DNA of 29,201 bases from Acanthaster planci (GCF_001949145.1 NW_019091418.1:1976123-2005323), one strand, 5' to 3'. Counted from the stretch's first letter, positions 1-8,761 are shown. Translations and numbers: made by a program. Notes: generated by a model from the sequence alone, not told the origin.

Positions 1-187
1 GTTTGATTGCTGATACTGGTTTACAGAAACCTGACAGGTTTCGCACAATGACTGCATTGGGTAGTTCAGAGTAGACATTAGAAAGCACCAGTCTTTCAGT
101 GATTAAAGAATCATTATGCTCTAGCCCAAATACGACAGATTCTTCAGTAGTAGGGGTAAGAGATTTCTGGACCAGCCCTCCGGTCCA
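1..187. other. Left flank, no gene recognised
   Basis: I see no coding signal here. A short inverted pair, TGGACC at 168-173 and GGTCCA at 182-187, could form a 6-bp stem just before the kappaB-like block. The words AGTAGTAGGGGTAAGAG near 146-162 could mark the outer end of the Polinton-like element, but no matching right-hand terminal inverted repeat is visible in the window, so the element's boundary is unresolved. Confidence 0.4.
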
Positions 188-190
188 GTA

Positions 191-275
191 GGGACTTTCC
201 CTTACCACGTGACTCCCGGACTAAAAGGGACCTTCCCTTACCAGAAGGGACTTTCCCTCACCGGGGAATTTCCCC
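191..275. promoter_or_regulatory. Cluster of four kappaB-like sites with an E-box
   Basis: Four matches to the NF-kappaB/Rel consensus GGGRNNYYCC lie within 85 bp: GGGACTTTCCC at 191-201, GGGACCTTCCC at 227-237, GGGACTTTCCC at 247-257, and the near-palindrome GGGGAATTTCCCC at 263-275. The 16-bp form GGGACYTTCCCTYACC recurs three times, starting at 191, 227 and 247, so the array partly reflects local duplication. An E-box CACGTG sits at 206-211. The block lies about 150-230 bp upstream of the ATG at 425 and about 500 bp upstream of the polymerase pseudogene. GGGACTTTCC is identical to the classical Ig-kappa/HIV enhancer core. The sites are seen directly; a promoter role is inferred. Confidence 0.5.
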
Positions 276-344
276 CACCCCCGGGGAATGGATCGCCCGA
301 CGACGACATCTCACAAAAGGTGGCCCAAAACCGAAAATAAAAAC

Positions 345-373
345 CCTCATTCTCCCAAAGAGGAAGAATGAGG
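345..373. repeat. 9-bp perfect inverted repeat (hairpin)
   Basis: CCTCATTCT at 345-353 pairs perfectly with AGAATGAGG at 365-373 across an 11-nt loop. It lies between the kappaB-like block and the TATA-like words. It could be a transcript hairpin or a protein site; nothing else supports a function. Confidence 0.4.
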
Positions 374-397
374 CTCCAATAAAATTGAGATTGAATT

Positions 398-417
398 TAT
401 AAATACCTTTATAAAAA
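398..417 (+). promoter_or_regulatory. TATA-like pair upstream of Polinton-like reading frames
   Basis: TATAAATA (398-405) and TATAAAAA (410-417) follow each other in an AT-rich stretch downstream of the kappaB-like sites. A start about 30 bp downstream of either would fall at 428-447, at or after the ATG at 425. That weakens 425 as the real start codon and would fit a transcript serving the polymerase frame further down. Confidence 0.3.
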
Positions 418-424
418 TTAGACA

Positions 425-640
425 ATGAATACTCCACAAAGACCGCAACGACGTTCTGTCTTAGCGGACTTTAGACGATTGAAAAAAAATCATTTTTATC
501 CGATTTTGTCAAAAAATATAAGGTATCATTACTACCACCTCGTAAAAAAAGTCACACCAAGCCTGAACTCGTACAAGCGATTCGAGCGAGCCAACAATAA
601 TTTAAAAATCTTACACGCCAATCATGTCGTCAGCTTTTAA
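425..640 (+). pseudogene. Short lysine/arginine-rich frame, possible decayed N-terminus of the Polinton-like polymerase
   Basis: This is a 71-codon open frame in a Lys/Arg/Asn-rich composition, directly upstream of the polymerase pseudogene and on the same strand. I recognise no domain. Polinton/adintovirus polymerases have a poorly conserved, basic N-terminal region ahead of the exonuclease, so this could be its remnant. It is in frame 2 while the next recognisable polymerase segment is in another frame, so any connection has been lost. It may equally be chance. Confidence 0.25.
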
Positions 641-739
641 AAATAGCCCAAGACAACAACACACCCTTTACGGCCACGGGGGCAAAAGGCAAAATCACAC
701 ATTAAACCGGAAGCAATCGGAGAGGTAAACATGCGAAGA

Positions 740-2282
740 ATGCCGACGACTTGATTCACTTTTTCGATTTTTACAAAAGTCTATCGAGAATAAAGCGTTG
801 ACCGACAGACGATGGCTTAAATTTCACAAACGTGGACTTTCCAACACCCATTTCACAAATTCCACGCATCAAATCACAAAACAACTTGGCCATTAATGTA
901 TTTGGTTACTCGGACAAGGATAGCATCTACATACTTTATAAAACTAAACACACGTCCATCAATTTATTTTATTTTAGCCGCGATGAAATAGCCCACTACT
1001 GCTGGATTAAACATTTCTCTCGGTTAATGGGCGACGTCAGCAATCATAATGGCAAATCGTACTGGTTTTTTAATTGGTTGTCTCACTTTCAAATGGAAGA
1101 AAGACTCGGCAAACACCAAGAAGATTGCCAAGGAATGGACACGGCGCCTTGTAAAGTAGAGTTACCTATAAAGGGCCAAATATTCTAAAGTTTGAAATTA
1201 CAAGAAAAAACAAGACGCTCCTTTCATAATCTACGCGGATTTCGAATCTGTTTTAGAGCGTCTCCCACCAAAACCGTCAAACATGGTCAAAACACAAATT
1301 CACAAGCCCTGCGGCTATTCTTACGCGGTCGTTAGATGCGACGATATTTGTACCTTTTTGTACCATTTGTCATTTCATGCAGTCGCTATCGTGAGAGGTT
1401 GACACGATCAACAAAACATTTGCCAATCCAAAGCCCCTTACTTGGTCCAACTAATTGCAAAAAATCTTCGACAAAAGCAACGTCTGCTGAATTTGCAAAA
1501 GGCACATCGATTCAACGAAAGAATCACAATGCCGATGCCAAATCCTGGACGAGCCAAAAAGTAAAAGCGCAAAGGCCGCCTTTAGTTCCTTAAACGATCG
1601 CGGTTTTAAGAACTACATTTGCATGAGCTACGAAAAGCCCATCGACAAGTTTCGTAAGGTCAGAGATCATTGTCACGTAACGGGCAAGTATCGAGGTCCG
1701 TCGCACGCTCATTGTAATTTTAAACTCAGAGTAGTACCAAATCAAACGCCTGCTCCAGTGATTTTACACAACTTTGAGAAATATTATGCAAAGTGCTCGA
1801 GCCTTCGACGGTAGTAAAATCAACGTCATTGCCAAAAACACCGACAATTTTTCGTTTTCGTTTGACCAACTTAGGTTCCTAGACTCGTTTCATTTCATAC
1901 CTGCATCGCTCGATCGATTGGTTAAAAAATTTTCACCCGAGGATTTCAACTGCTTCGCGAAAAATTTCCAAATAACACGGACTACTGTTTATTGCAAGAA
2001 CAAAATTTAAAAGTGCAAAAGGAGTTACTAAAGTAGTAACCCCAAAACAGTTATCACACGCCGCGTATAAAAATTGTTTATTTGAACAAACACAGCATTT
2101 TAATAAACAGCAGCTTTTCAGATCGGATAAACATCTGTTGTTCACAGTCTCGCAAAATAAGCTGAGCTTTTCGCCGTTGGACACGAAACGGTACATATAT
2201 ACCAACCGGGATTAAAACTTTAGCCTCTGGGCATTATCGTATATTGGAATCTGACGGCAATTCGGTGTCTTTGGGTATCTCT
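740..2282 (+). pseudogene. Polinton/adintovirus-type family-B DNA polymerase, frameshifted and internally deleted
   Basis: Protein-primed family-B polymerase of a Polinton (Maverick)/adintovirus-like element, which in intact relatives copies the element. Segments in family order but shifting frames are: a fragment reading HFFDFYKSL near 750-780; a good block at 832-1188 with FPTPISQIPR and a Cys/His-rich stretch (HYCWIKHFSRL, then HQEDC); exonuclease motif I (FIIYADFES, Asp/Glu pair) at about 1223-1249, then KPCGYSYAVVRC; the HNH/endonuclease VII-like segment DHCHVTGKYRGP at about 1665-1718; FDQLRFLDSFHFIPASLD near 1846-1911; and a C-terminal block from about 2012 with LSFSPLDTKRY, ending TLASGHYRI near 2245. 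Breaks occur near 795, 832, 1190-1220, 1402-1620, 1780 and 2205. The palm domain, with its DTDS-type catalytic motifs, is absent between about 2000 and 2012. Family identity is confident; it is certainly non-functional. Confidence 0.85.
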
Positions 2283-3010
2283 TGAAGTTTTTCTCTGACG
2301 AAACTACGTTTGGGCCCGTCCAACAAATAATATAAAGTGGGCCCCGTTTTCACCCTCTTGCCGTTGACCCGTTTAAACTGACTTTCACGCTTCTTTGGTA
2401 AACGTCCACGGACCAGACGGGATCGGTTGCCCTCCTGACGGTGCCACCTTCTTGCTCAACCGGTAATACAGATATCGAACGACTGCATTCGAGAGCAATT
2501 CAATTTCTCTTCTTTTTGGGACATGCGCGCTTGGTGCTTGTTTAACGCGGTCTAACTTGATGGATGCTGCAGGTTCTTTGTCAATTAATCGCTCATCGAG
2601 CGATTTTATTACTTAGGGCGGACGTTTTACCCATTCTACGTTACGTTCAACGACGTTTAACATTTCTTGTGCATACTGATGACCAAATAAACGCTTGGCC
2701 AATGTGCGGTTAAACCCTGGGACGATTCCCTGCGATCGATGGACTCCGGGTTCCCCCACTTGAATTTTGACCTCGTGTTTTTTTTTTAAACTCGCCTTTA
2801 AATTCAGATCCTGCATCCACCAAATTTAGGCCAAGTCAGAGGCGACCTTTTGTAAATCTGTTTAACGGTCTCTGACGTTTATCTGGTCGTTTTACTCGTC
2901 AACGGTTCGGCCTCTTGTGCACGCGATTTTTCCCAGTCTTGTTTCGCTTGCGCCAGTTGCTCCAGAGCTAGGTCATGACGCTTTTTTCTCGTCTACTGTA
3001 TTTTTAGATA
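2234..3010 (-). pseudogene. Unidentified decayed reading frame converging on the polymerase (Polinton-associated)
   Basis: Read on the minus strand, this stretch has protein-like segments in shifting frames. From upstream to downstream they are: a charged probable helix (RHDLALEQLAQAKQDWEKSR) near 2920-2985; a 67-codon frame at 2613-2816 containing VPGFNRTLAKRLFGHQYAQE; then IELLSNAVVRYLYYRLSKK near 2450-2510; and a basic tail with YYLLDGPKRSFVREKLQEI ending at a stop at 2234-2236. That stop overlaps the antisense of the polymerase 3' end, so the two frames converge tail to tail. The placement suits a structural or accessory gene of the same Polinton-like element, but I do not recognise the family. 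Internal stops and frameshifts make it a pseudogene. Confidence 0.5.
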
Positions 3011-3187
3011 AGCTGCTAAATAAAAAATGAGCCGGTAAAAGCCAATGCATTGACTATGACCATCATTAAAGCACTCGCCATTTTAAAATGTAAACGTTGT
3101 ACATTCCCAGCGTTCGAGCGACTGACCCACGAACAACAAATCGAGCTGTTCGTGAACAAACGAGAACAAGCTGCCCAAACTCAGACG
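3011..3187. other. End of the Polinton-like remnant, no confident gene
   Basis: A short plus-strand frame from 3050 reads through KCKRCTFPAFERLTHEQQIE and then runs into the inverted repeat at 3188. The charged, non-repetitive composition resembles coding DNA, but I recognise nothing and the frame continues only by crossing the repeat. It may be another fragment of the element. Confidence 0.25.
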
Positions 3188-3271
3188 TTGCGTCGTGCGA
3201 TGTGCCGTGCGTCGCTTGGTACTTCAGGCGACGTAATACGCGACGCACGGCACAACATACGACGCGACGCA
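3188..3271. repeat. GC-rich inverted repeat with arms of about 28-32 bp
   Basis: GTGCCGTGCGTCGC at 3202-3215 is the exact reverse complement of 3240-3253, and pairing continues outward with a few mismatches to about 3188 and 3271. The loop is about 24 bp. Related GC-rich words (GGCGATGGCACGGCAC near 3363-3378, GTCGTGCCATCGTG near 3440-3453) occur in the next 200 bp, partly in inverted orientation, so this may be one part of a larger foldback element. Confidence 0.5.
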
Positions 3272-3768
3272 TGAATGTGCAATGCAACAGGTCACGAAAG
3301 GAGTGACGATTAGGCAGAATAAAAGGAAACAAGGAAAGGATGTCAAACAGCACGACACGACGGGCGATGGCACGGCACGAAGTATGTGTACAAACGTAAT
3401 TGAAAGAAGGTGACAAGAAAAAACATGATGCAAGGGAGCTGTCGTGCCATCGTGTGTTGTAGTTGCGTCGCCTAGAGACAAGCAAAAATGTACCAATACT
3501 GGTGCATAATACCAAACATACCTACTTACACCATATTGGACAAGGCCAAAGTAGATGCTGTACAAATGTTGTGTAAAGGGGGGAAAAAACACACACAACG
3601 TCAGCCAACATGTTTTCCTTGGAGACCTAGCACGCAACAAATATCATTCAAAGTCTAGACGCAGCAGCCAAGGACTTACAATAAACGCTGCCATCTTTCT
3701 AAGCTAATTAACTGGCGTGTCGCACACGGCACAGTCACGACGTGTGATGTCTGCTCATTGTAGTGATA
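3272..3768. other. Gene-free stretch with scattered GC-rich inverted words
   Basis: I recognise no gene. Long minus-strand open frames cross this region, but their Cys/Ser/Val-rich composition reflects antisense of purine-rich DNA and looks like no family. The GCACGGCAC-type words are related to the preceding inverted repeat. Confidence 0.4.
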
Positions 3769-3804
3769 CTAGCGGGATGCCGGGCTTCGCGCGGCGCCCG
3801 CTAG
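3769..3804. repeat. 8-bp perfect inverted repeat, GC-rich stem
   Basis: CTAGCGGG at 3769-3776 pairs with CCCGCTAG at 3797-3804. An inner GCC/GGC pairing extends the stem around a CGCG-containing loop. It has no tRNA-like arms and no terminator-like poly-T tail. It may mark the end of a repeat unit. Confidence 0.4.
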
Positions 3805-4156
3805 ATCATGGGTTGGGCGGAGACGTCAATGCCGATTTTTTTTCTATTACGCCACAATATCAGGATTTGGACGATGTCCAGACTTGATATGCTGAAAGAG
3901 ACCTTGCTTTGCACAGGGAGTAGCCCAGTGAAGTGTAAACAAAAACGAACATTGGCATGGGAAGCAGTATGTCAGCAACTCACGCCTGTTTGGGAATATT
4001 TCAGCTGTGCCAGGCCATTCAAGATTGACAGGAGTAAATTCTACTGGGCGGCCTGTTCTACTACTTCGCGTTGTTAGGATAGGAGCTGAATATAAATAGA
4101 ATGCAACGTTTGTCGACATATTTTTGTACGTCCCCCTTTTCATCGGTAAAAGCATG
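3805..4156. other. Gene-free stretch
   Basis: No coding signal, RNA gene or clear repeat is recognised between the inverted repeat and the first copy of the 390-bp repeat. Confidence 0.4.
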
Positions 4157-4546
4157 ACTCTGTGCACAGAAATCCATTCCAGTGTAATTTTATTGACATC
4201 AGATTGGACGTTTTTGTTTGTATCACCAAAACAGAGAAGTATTATTTCTGTTGGCACAATTAATAATATAGAAAAAACATATAGATAAAACTGAACATTA
4301 TTGACCAAAAACGTACAGAAGAACAAAACCGCCCAGTTAAAATTACGTATAGACTGTCACAGAGGCCTCAAATGTGTAACGATGTTTTTAAGCTGTAGTT
4401 GGCACATCTCCGAGTACTTTTTAGATGTACTGTCATTAGCCCAAGGATGTGGAAAGCCCATGAGCGTTTTGTGGTTTTAGAAAAGTTGTGTACTAAAAAT
4501 GGTGTTCCGAAAGATGACTAGCTAGCCCGGCCCGTGTTGAAATGAG
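4157..4546. repeat. Diverged direct repeat, copy A (about 390 bp)
   Basis: This copy runs in parallel with 4741-5150, at an offset of about 584-600 bp. Shared landmarks in the same order are: GTGCACAGAAA; CATTCCAGTGTA; TTATTG then ATCAGATT; AAGCTGTAG; GAGTACTTTTTAGATGTAC; ATTAGCC then AAGGAT; GCGTTTTGTGGT; TGTGTACTAAA; and GGCCC then CCGTGTT at the end. Many substitutions and small indels separate the copies. About 190 bp of unrelated sequence (4547-4740) lies between them. Confidence 0.75.
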
Positions 4547-4740
4547 GAATTTTGGAAACGTGTGCTGGGAAACACACTTTGTATGGATAACAGTCTTATG
4601 ATGTGTAGAAATCTCAAGCTTGATTTTCTCTAAAGCAACCGTTAACGTTGTTAAATTTACTTTGTCAGCGCTGTGGACTTCGAAGTTTTTAATATCGTTA
4701 GTGATTTGTTTAGTTACTTTGAGCAAGGAAATGTCTTGTT
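4547..4740. other. Spacer between the two 390-bp repeats
   Basis: This spacer has no counterpart beside copy B. A 77-codon minus-strand frame (4493-4726) crosses it and enters copy A. It resembles no family I know, and I do not regard it as a gene. Confidence 0.35.
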
Positions 4741-5150
4741 ACTCCGTGCACAGAAAAAAAGGCCATTCCAGTGTATTTTTATTGAAATCAGATTAGGATT
4801 TTTTGGCCCATCATAAACATACCCAAGTTTAATTTCTATTGGCTCAGTTAAGAATACAGAAAAAAACATACAGGTAAAAACAATACAGGAATAAACAAGT
4901 TTATTCACCAGAAGCGTACCCAAACAGACAAAAAAACGCTTAGTCAAAGTTACGTATATCCAAAAACTTTTTAAGCGTATAACGTTGTTTTTTTAAGCTG
5001 TAGATGGCCCATTTCTGAGTACTTTTTAGATGTACCGACATTAGCCTAAGGATTTGGAAGGCCCATTAGCGTTTTGTGGTGTTTATTAGAAAAACTGTGT
5101 ACTAAACTCTGAAGGATGCCTAACTGGCCCAGTCCGTGTTTAATTCAGAT
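4741..5150. repeat. Diverged direct repeat, copy B, abutting the truncated tyrosine recombinase
   Basis: This is the second copy of the repeat at 4157-4546. Its right end near 5140-5150 coincides with the place where the recombinase homology on the minus strand stops, and the recombinase frame terminates inside it at 5120-5122. The repeat may be the 3' untranslated or terminal sequence of the DIRS element, or an unrelated repeat placed at the truncation point. Confidence 0.7.
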
Positions 5151-5600
5151 GATGAGGTTAAATACAAATCAACCATATTTCGCAGAATTGCTGGGGTAAT
5201 GGGCTCTTTCTTCACGGTGGGCTTGGAAAGTTTTCTTTTCAAACCTTCCCATGCAGATTTGACCAAAGTTGTTTTGGTTGGATCGTTGCTGCCAGCTGTG
5301 TTGTGTGCCCATGATATTGCCGAGACTGCCTTAATTATGGATGCTGCAGAATTGCTCAAACGGCCCAGATGGATCAAATACAGCACCACATCGTAAGGAT
5401 CAGCCTCGATGCTTTTCTTGCCATAATTCGATGCCCACTTGTGCCAGTTATTGAAGGCATAGGAATACTACTTCACAGTAGAGTCCAGCTCTAGCTTTGA
5501 GGACGATGTCGGGTAATTCCTTAGCGAGCTCCCTCAAGTCTTGTTCCCTGACCTCATGCTTCTCTCGCCATATTCCACTGTTGAATATTATCTGTAAATA
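5120..5600 (-). pseudogene. Tyrosine recombinase of DIRS element, N-terminal part only
   Basis: Minus-strand segments read LRELAKELPDIVLKARAG (about 5570-5500); then, after a one-base shift and an in-frame TAG, YAFNNWHKWASNYGKKSIEA (about 5470-5405); then LYLIHLGRLSN, IIKAVSAISWAHNTAG and KKEPITPAILRNMVDLY, to a stop at 5120-5122. This is the helical core-binding (SAM-like) N-terminal domain of tyrosine recombinases. It ends just where the catalytic domain should begin; the Arg, His-x-x-Arg and Tyr catalytic residues are missing. The break coincides with repeat copy B. Confidence 0.8.
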
Positions 5601-5639
5601 AAGCGGATTTTGTGCCTTGGTCAACATACACAATTCTCA

Positions 5640-7560
5640 GTCAAAACTGAAATCTAGCCTCACTGCCAGAATCTTACTTCTCGTAATATTAGCCAGGAAC
5701 TCGGCATTCCCCCCTCTACCAGGGTTAAATATCCCCATTGCCTGGGAAGTTCACAAATCTCTACAATTGCTCTTGCCGGATTGAGACCGTCTGGATAGAG
5801 CATCGGCCAGATAAAGGGGCCGAAAACCAACATGGACAAACCAGTGTTCCAATAGCCTTACAAGCTTCCATATGCTTGAGCACTCGAGGTATTAAAGAGA
5901 TGGGAGGCACTACCCAATTATTCTCTGCTTTCCAATCTACCGTGAATGCATCAATTGCTTCACAACCTGGATTCCAGTACCTTGAATTTAACCTTTTTGT
6001 CTTGTTGTTATAGTAACTGGCGAATCCATCGATAGAATGTGGGCCCCATAAATTATCTAGAACTGCAAAAACGTGTTCTGCAACACACCAGTCGTCTTGA
6101 TCTACATGTACAATACGACTTAACTTGTCTGCCTTTTCATTCTTTGATCTTGGAATCCACTCCATCTCGATGTGGATATTATGCATTAAGCACGTCTTAC
6201 AAATGCTCAGAGCAACTTTTTGCAATTCTTTCTTCATACTACCCCTGGTTGCTATCCTAGCAACAGCCTGGTTGTCGGTGAACCACTTGGTCTTTCGGCA
6301 GGACAGCTTTGTAGCCAGTGACACCAGAACTAAATCAACTGCTTTTAGTTCCCTCCAAGTGGAGCTCTTCCCTGACTGTATATTGTCCCACGTTTCCCTG
6401 TACTGACACGTCCCCGGTATCCACTAGATAGCCGCCAAAACCAGTCGAACTAGCGCCTGAATACAGAATTTTGGAACATTCTTTGCGGGTTCCTAAACTG
6501 ACTTCATTCATTTTAGTTATATTACTTTCCCAAAATTCCAGCTCGCTTCTAGCTTCTGGGGAAATTTAGAATTCAGAATCCCGTGTCGACCTGGTCTCGA
6601 TAAGAAGATGCAAATACTTAGTCATTACATTGGCTATGTTGCCTATGACTAAATTCGTTGGCATAATTTTGCCAACAAACTTTGCTAGAGATCGAGCTGT
6701 CGCTTTCTGCATCAAACTTTTGATATCTTGCTTCATGGATAGCACCCTCCTGTCAGGAACCCGAGTCAGATTAATTTCATATCCCAGCCATTCAATCGAC
6801 CTAACTGGTACCCAAACATTCTTTTGAACATTAAGGACAAAGCCTGAGCTAATAATATCCCTTTTTACCTCTTCGCTCATCACCAGGGCTTCTGGGAGAG
6901 TGGCTGCAAACCCAAGCCCATCATCTAGATAAACTACAATGGACTTTCCTTCACTTCTCCACTTTTTGACGAGTGGCCGGATTACTTTTGTGAATATCTG
7001 TGGTGCAGTGGAAAGTCCGAATGGAAGCTGATTGAATGTATAGAAAGACTGGGTATCGTTTTCTTTCCATGAAAAACCCAAATATTTGACATGTTCTTGG
7101 CAAATGTCCACATGGTGGTAGCCAGATTTAAGATCGAACTTAAAGACATAACCTCCCTTCTTTAGGAACATAAGGATCGTACGTATGTCTTCGTACTTCA
7201 TAGAAGCTTTGTCTAGGTACTCGTCAACCAGCCTCAGATCTAGAATGAGACGTTTGTTGCCGTTACTTTGAACAGAAACTGCCAATGGATTGACTACTTT
7301 AGGCATGGATTCTGTTTTCTGGATAGTGCCCAGCTGTAAAAGTTCGGTAACCGCATCAATTACGAACTCCCTATGAATTAAAGCCGATTTGTTGCTGTTG
7401 TATAAGCATAGCTGGTGGTTCAGAAACAAAAGGCATAACCTAACCATATTCAATTGTCCTTAAGACATTCTCAGGTAGAGCAATGGCTTTTCAAAATGCA
7501 CAGTGTTTCTTTAATCTACCTGCGACTTTAATGCTCGGTAACCCATCTTTTTGCTCATAT
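5640..7560 (-). pseudogene. Reverse transcriptase-RNase H of DIRS element
   Basis: This copies the element's RNA into DNA. Upstream of the main frame, GRLKKHCAF and a premature TGA lie near 7480-7500, followed by a frameshift near 7400. The frame 7453-6566 (295 codons) carries RT motif A (FKFDLKSGYHHVDI, Asp at residue 107), motif B (LPFGLSTAP, residues 143-151) and the YLDD box (residues 175-178, about 6931-6920). After a stop near 6565 the RNase H follows: YSGASSTGFGG (about 6470-6435), where the first catalytic Asp appears replaced by Gly; WRELKAV (about 6350) across a shift; WFTDNQAVARI (about 6285-6255); and EKADKLSR (about 6140-6115). Downstream is the DIRS-typical tail with GFASYYNNK, RYWNPG, NNWVVPPISLIPRVL and FNPGRGGNAEF, to about 5640. 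The catalytic RT residues are intact; the frame as a whole is broken at least four times. Confidence 0.9.
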
Positions 7561-7598
7561 TCAACAATAATCCTCAACCACAAATGGAACGGTTTCGC

Positions 7599-8150
7599 CT
7601 ACCCCTTGTTTTCTGTATACTTAACTGTACTGGCTTGTAGCTGAGGAGGTTGCAGTTGCTGGTTTGCTGACGGCAAATCTTCCTGGCAGGTCGCTCTCCA
7701 ATGGGCAAAGCTGCCACAAATGAAGCAAGATCCCCCTTGGAATTTTGACACTCCGGCAAGGTAGGGGTAAGATTGGGAAGAGCGACGAAAAGAACTATCG
7801 CTAGTAGACGCCCACGAAGAGCTGCTGTCCCATTTGGTCTTCTTCTGTTGTTGATTCGTTGTCGTTGACGCTGCTCTCTTTTGCTTGGCCTTCCTTGCAG
7901 CCCTGTTCTCCGTTCTGGTGATCTTGGCGTCGTCATCTTCGTTGTCAGCTAGCTGGTGAGACTTGTACTCAGATACGGTCGCCCAACCATACGAACTGGA
8001 ATCTGCCAGCCTAATCAACTTCTGGCGCTTGTCAATCGCCTCTATGGCCTTCGCCAAACTAGCTTTTATATCAGCTACCTCCAGGTTGCCGTCGTCTTCT
8101 ACTCTCCCTTTGAGCGTCTGGATGATCTATCTGACTTCTCTGTACAAACA
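7599..8150 (-). pseudogene. Gag-like protein of DIRS element with CCHC zinc knuckle
   Basis: The open frame runs 8057-7599 (152 codons), and coding-like sequence extends upstream to about 8150 without a clear Met (VEDDGNLEVADIKASLAKAI). The order is an acidic/charged helical region, a KSHQLADNEDDD stretch, a Lys/Arg/Ser/Gln-rich low-complexity middle, and one zinc knuckle CFICGSFAHWRATC (C-x2-C-x4-H-x4-C) at residues 113-126, then a Gln/Pro-rich tail. This arrangement fits the nucleic-acid-binding Gag of DIRS elements. It lies 5' of the RT in the same orientation. Its own frame is open, but the start is not defined and an N-terminal part may be missing. Confidence 0.75.
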
Positions 8151-8760
8151 CAATTTACCCCAAACATTAAAGAAAAGGTCCAAAAAATACATGGGGAATT
8201 GTTAATTCTGGAACAGTTGTTAATATATTATCAATTGGTATTTACAAATAGGTCATTTGAAAGACATTTTGTGGTAAATTTTTCAGTATTATGGAGACAT
8301 TGGCATTTAGGGAGACAAATCAGTGTCTTCTTATTTTCAAACTACCAGAAGGAGGCCGAATTTTACCGTGCATATTTTGAGAGATGATATTTTGGGGCCT
8401 AAAATGAAAACATACAAAGTTTGGTTCAGATCAGATTAGGGAATATTGATGTGACAGTAAAGTTGGAAGAATTTTGTGCACATTCTTATGGGAATGTCTA
8501 CCTAATGACCCATAATCAGCTGGAACCCATCGACTGCACACAAGTAAATCTTTGCAACGTTGTACAATCTCGTTTTCAGGTAATTAGCACGGGTAGTGAA
8601 AACAAACGTGCATGAACATGGAGACCTAGGTACGATATTACTTTTCCTAATATTACTTGAGGAAGACAATAGTAAAATTCCAACCTGAGCGTTTCATGGG
8701 GTGGTTTCAGTTAGGAATTAAAAAAAATACATCTTGAAAATAGTCCCGGCGGTGCCCGCT
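8151..8760. other. Region 5' of the DIRS element, no gene recognised
   Basis: This AT-rich stretch may be the untranslated or lost N-terminal end of the DIRS element or unrelated DNA. A 64-codon plus-strand frame at 8421-8615 (LEEFCAHSYGNVYLMTHNQL) has coding-like composition but no family I recognise and no splice signals I trust. Confidence 0.35.
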
Positions 8761-8761
8761 N
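8761..8761. other. Single N, probable contig junction
   Basis: A lone N follows GCCCGCT. The sequence to its left is transposon-derived and almost free of TACATGTA words. The sequence to its right soon becomes rich in them. It may be an ambiguous base or a collapsed scaffold gap. Confidence 0.6.

Larger units (their letters stand above)
5120..8150 (-). mobile_element. DIRS-type tyrosine-recombinase retrotransposon, decayed and truncated
   Basis: On the minus strand the order is Gag-like protein with CCHC knuckle (about 8150-7599), RT-RNase H (about 7560-5640) and the N-terminal part of a tyrosine recombinase (about 5600-5120). This is the order of DIRS-group elements, which integrate by a tyrosine recombinase instead of a DDE integrase. 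The RT and post-RNase H blocks match the DIRS type (LPFGLSTAP, VVYLDDG, FNPGRGGNAEF). No terminal repeats or internal complementary region were recognised. The copy has stops, frameshifts, a lost RNase H Asp and no recombinase catalytic half, so it cannot move on its own. The left limit is set by loss of recombinase homology; the right limit is uncertain. Confidence 0.85.

Noticed and set aside
191-275. kappaB block as part of a retroviral LTR
   Set aside because: No matching second LTR, primer-binding site, polypurine tract or retroviral gene is present nearby. The neighbouring genes are of Polinton type.
3066-3640. Long Cys/Val/Ser-rich minus-strand frames of 138-149 codons
   Set aside because: They overlap each other in different frames, span the inverted repeat, and resemble antisense of purine-rich DNA. 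No family is recognised.
5136-5396. Plus-strand 86-codon frame
   Set aside because: It is the shadow of the tyrosine-recombinase frame on the minus strand, which has clear family features.
7752-7770. GTAGGGGTAAGA word shared with the possible left end of the Polinton-like element (about 149-160)
   Set aside because: It lies inside the Gag-like coding sequence of the DIRS element, so the 12-base match is most likely coincidence, not a terminal repeat.
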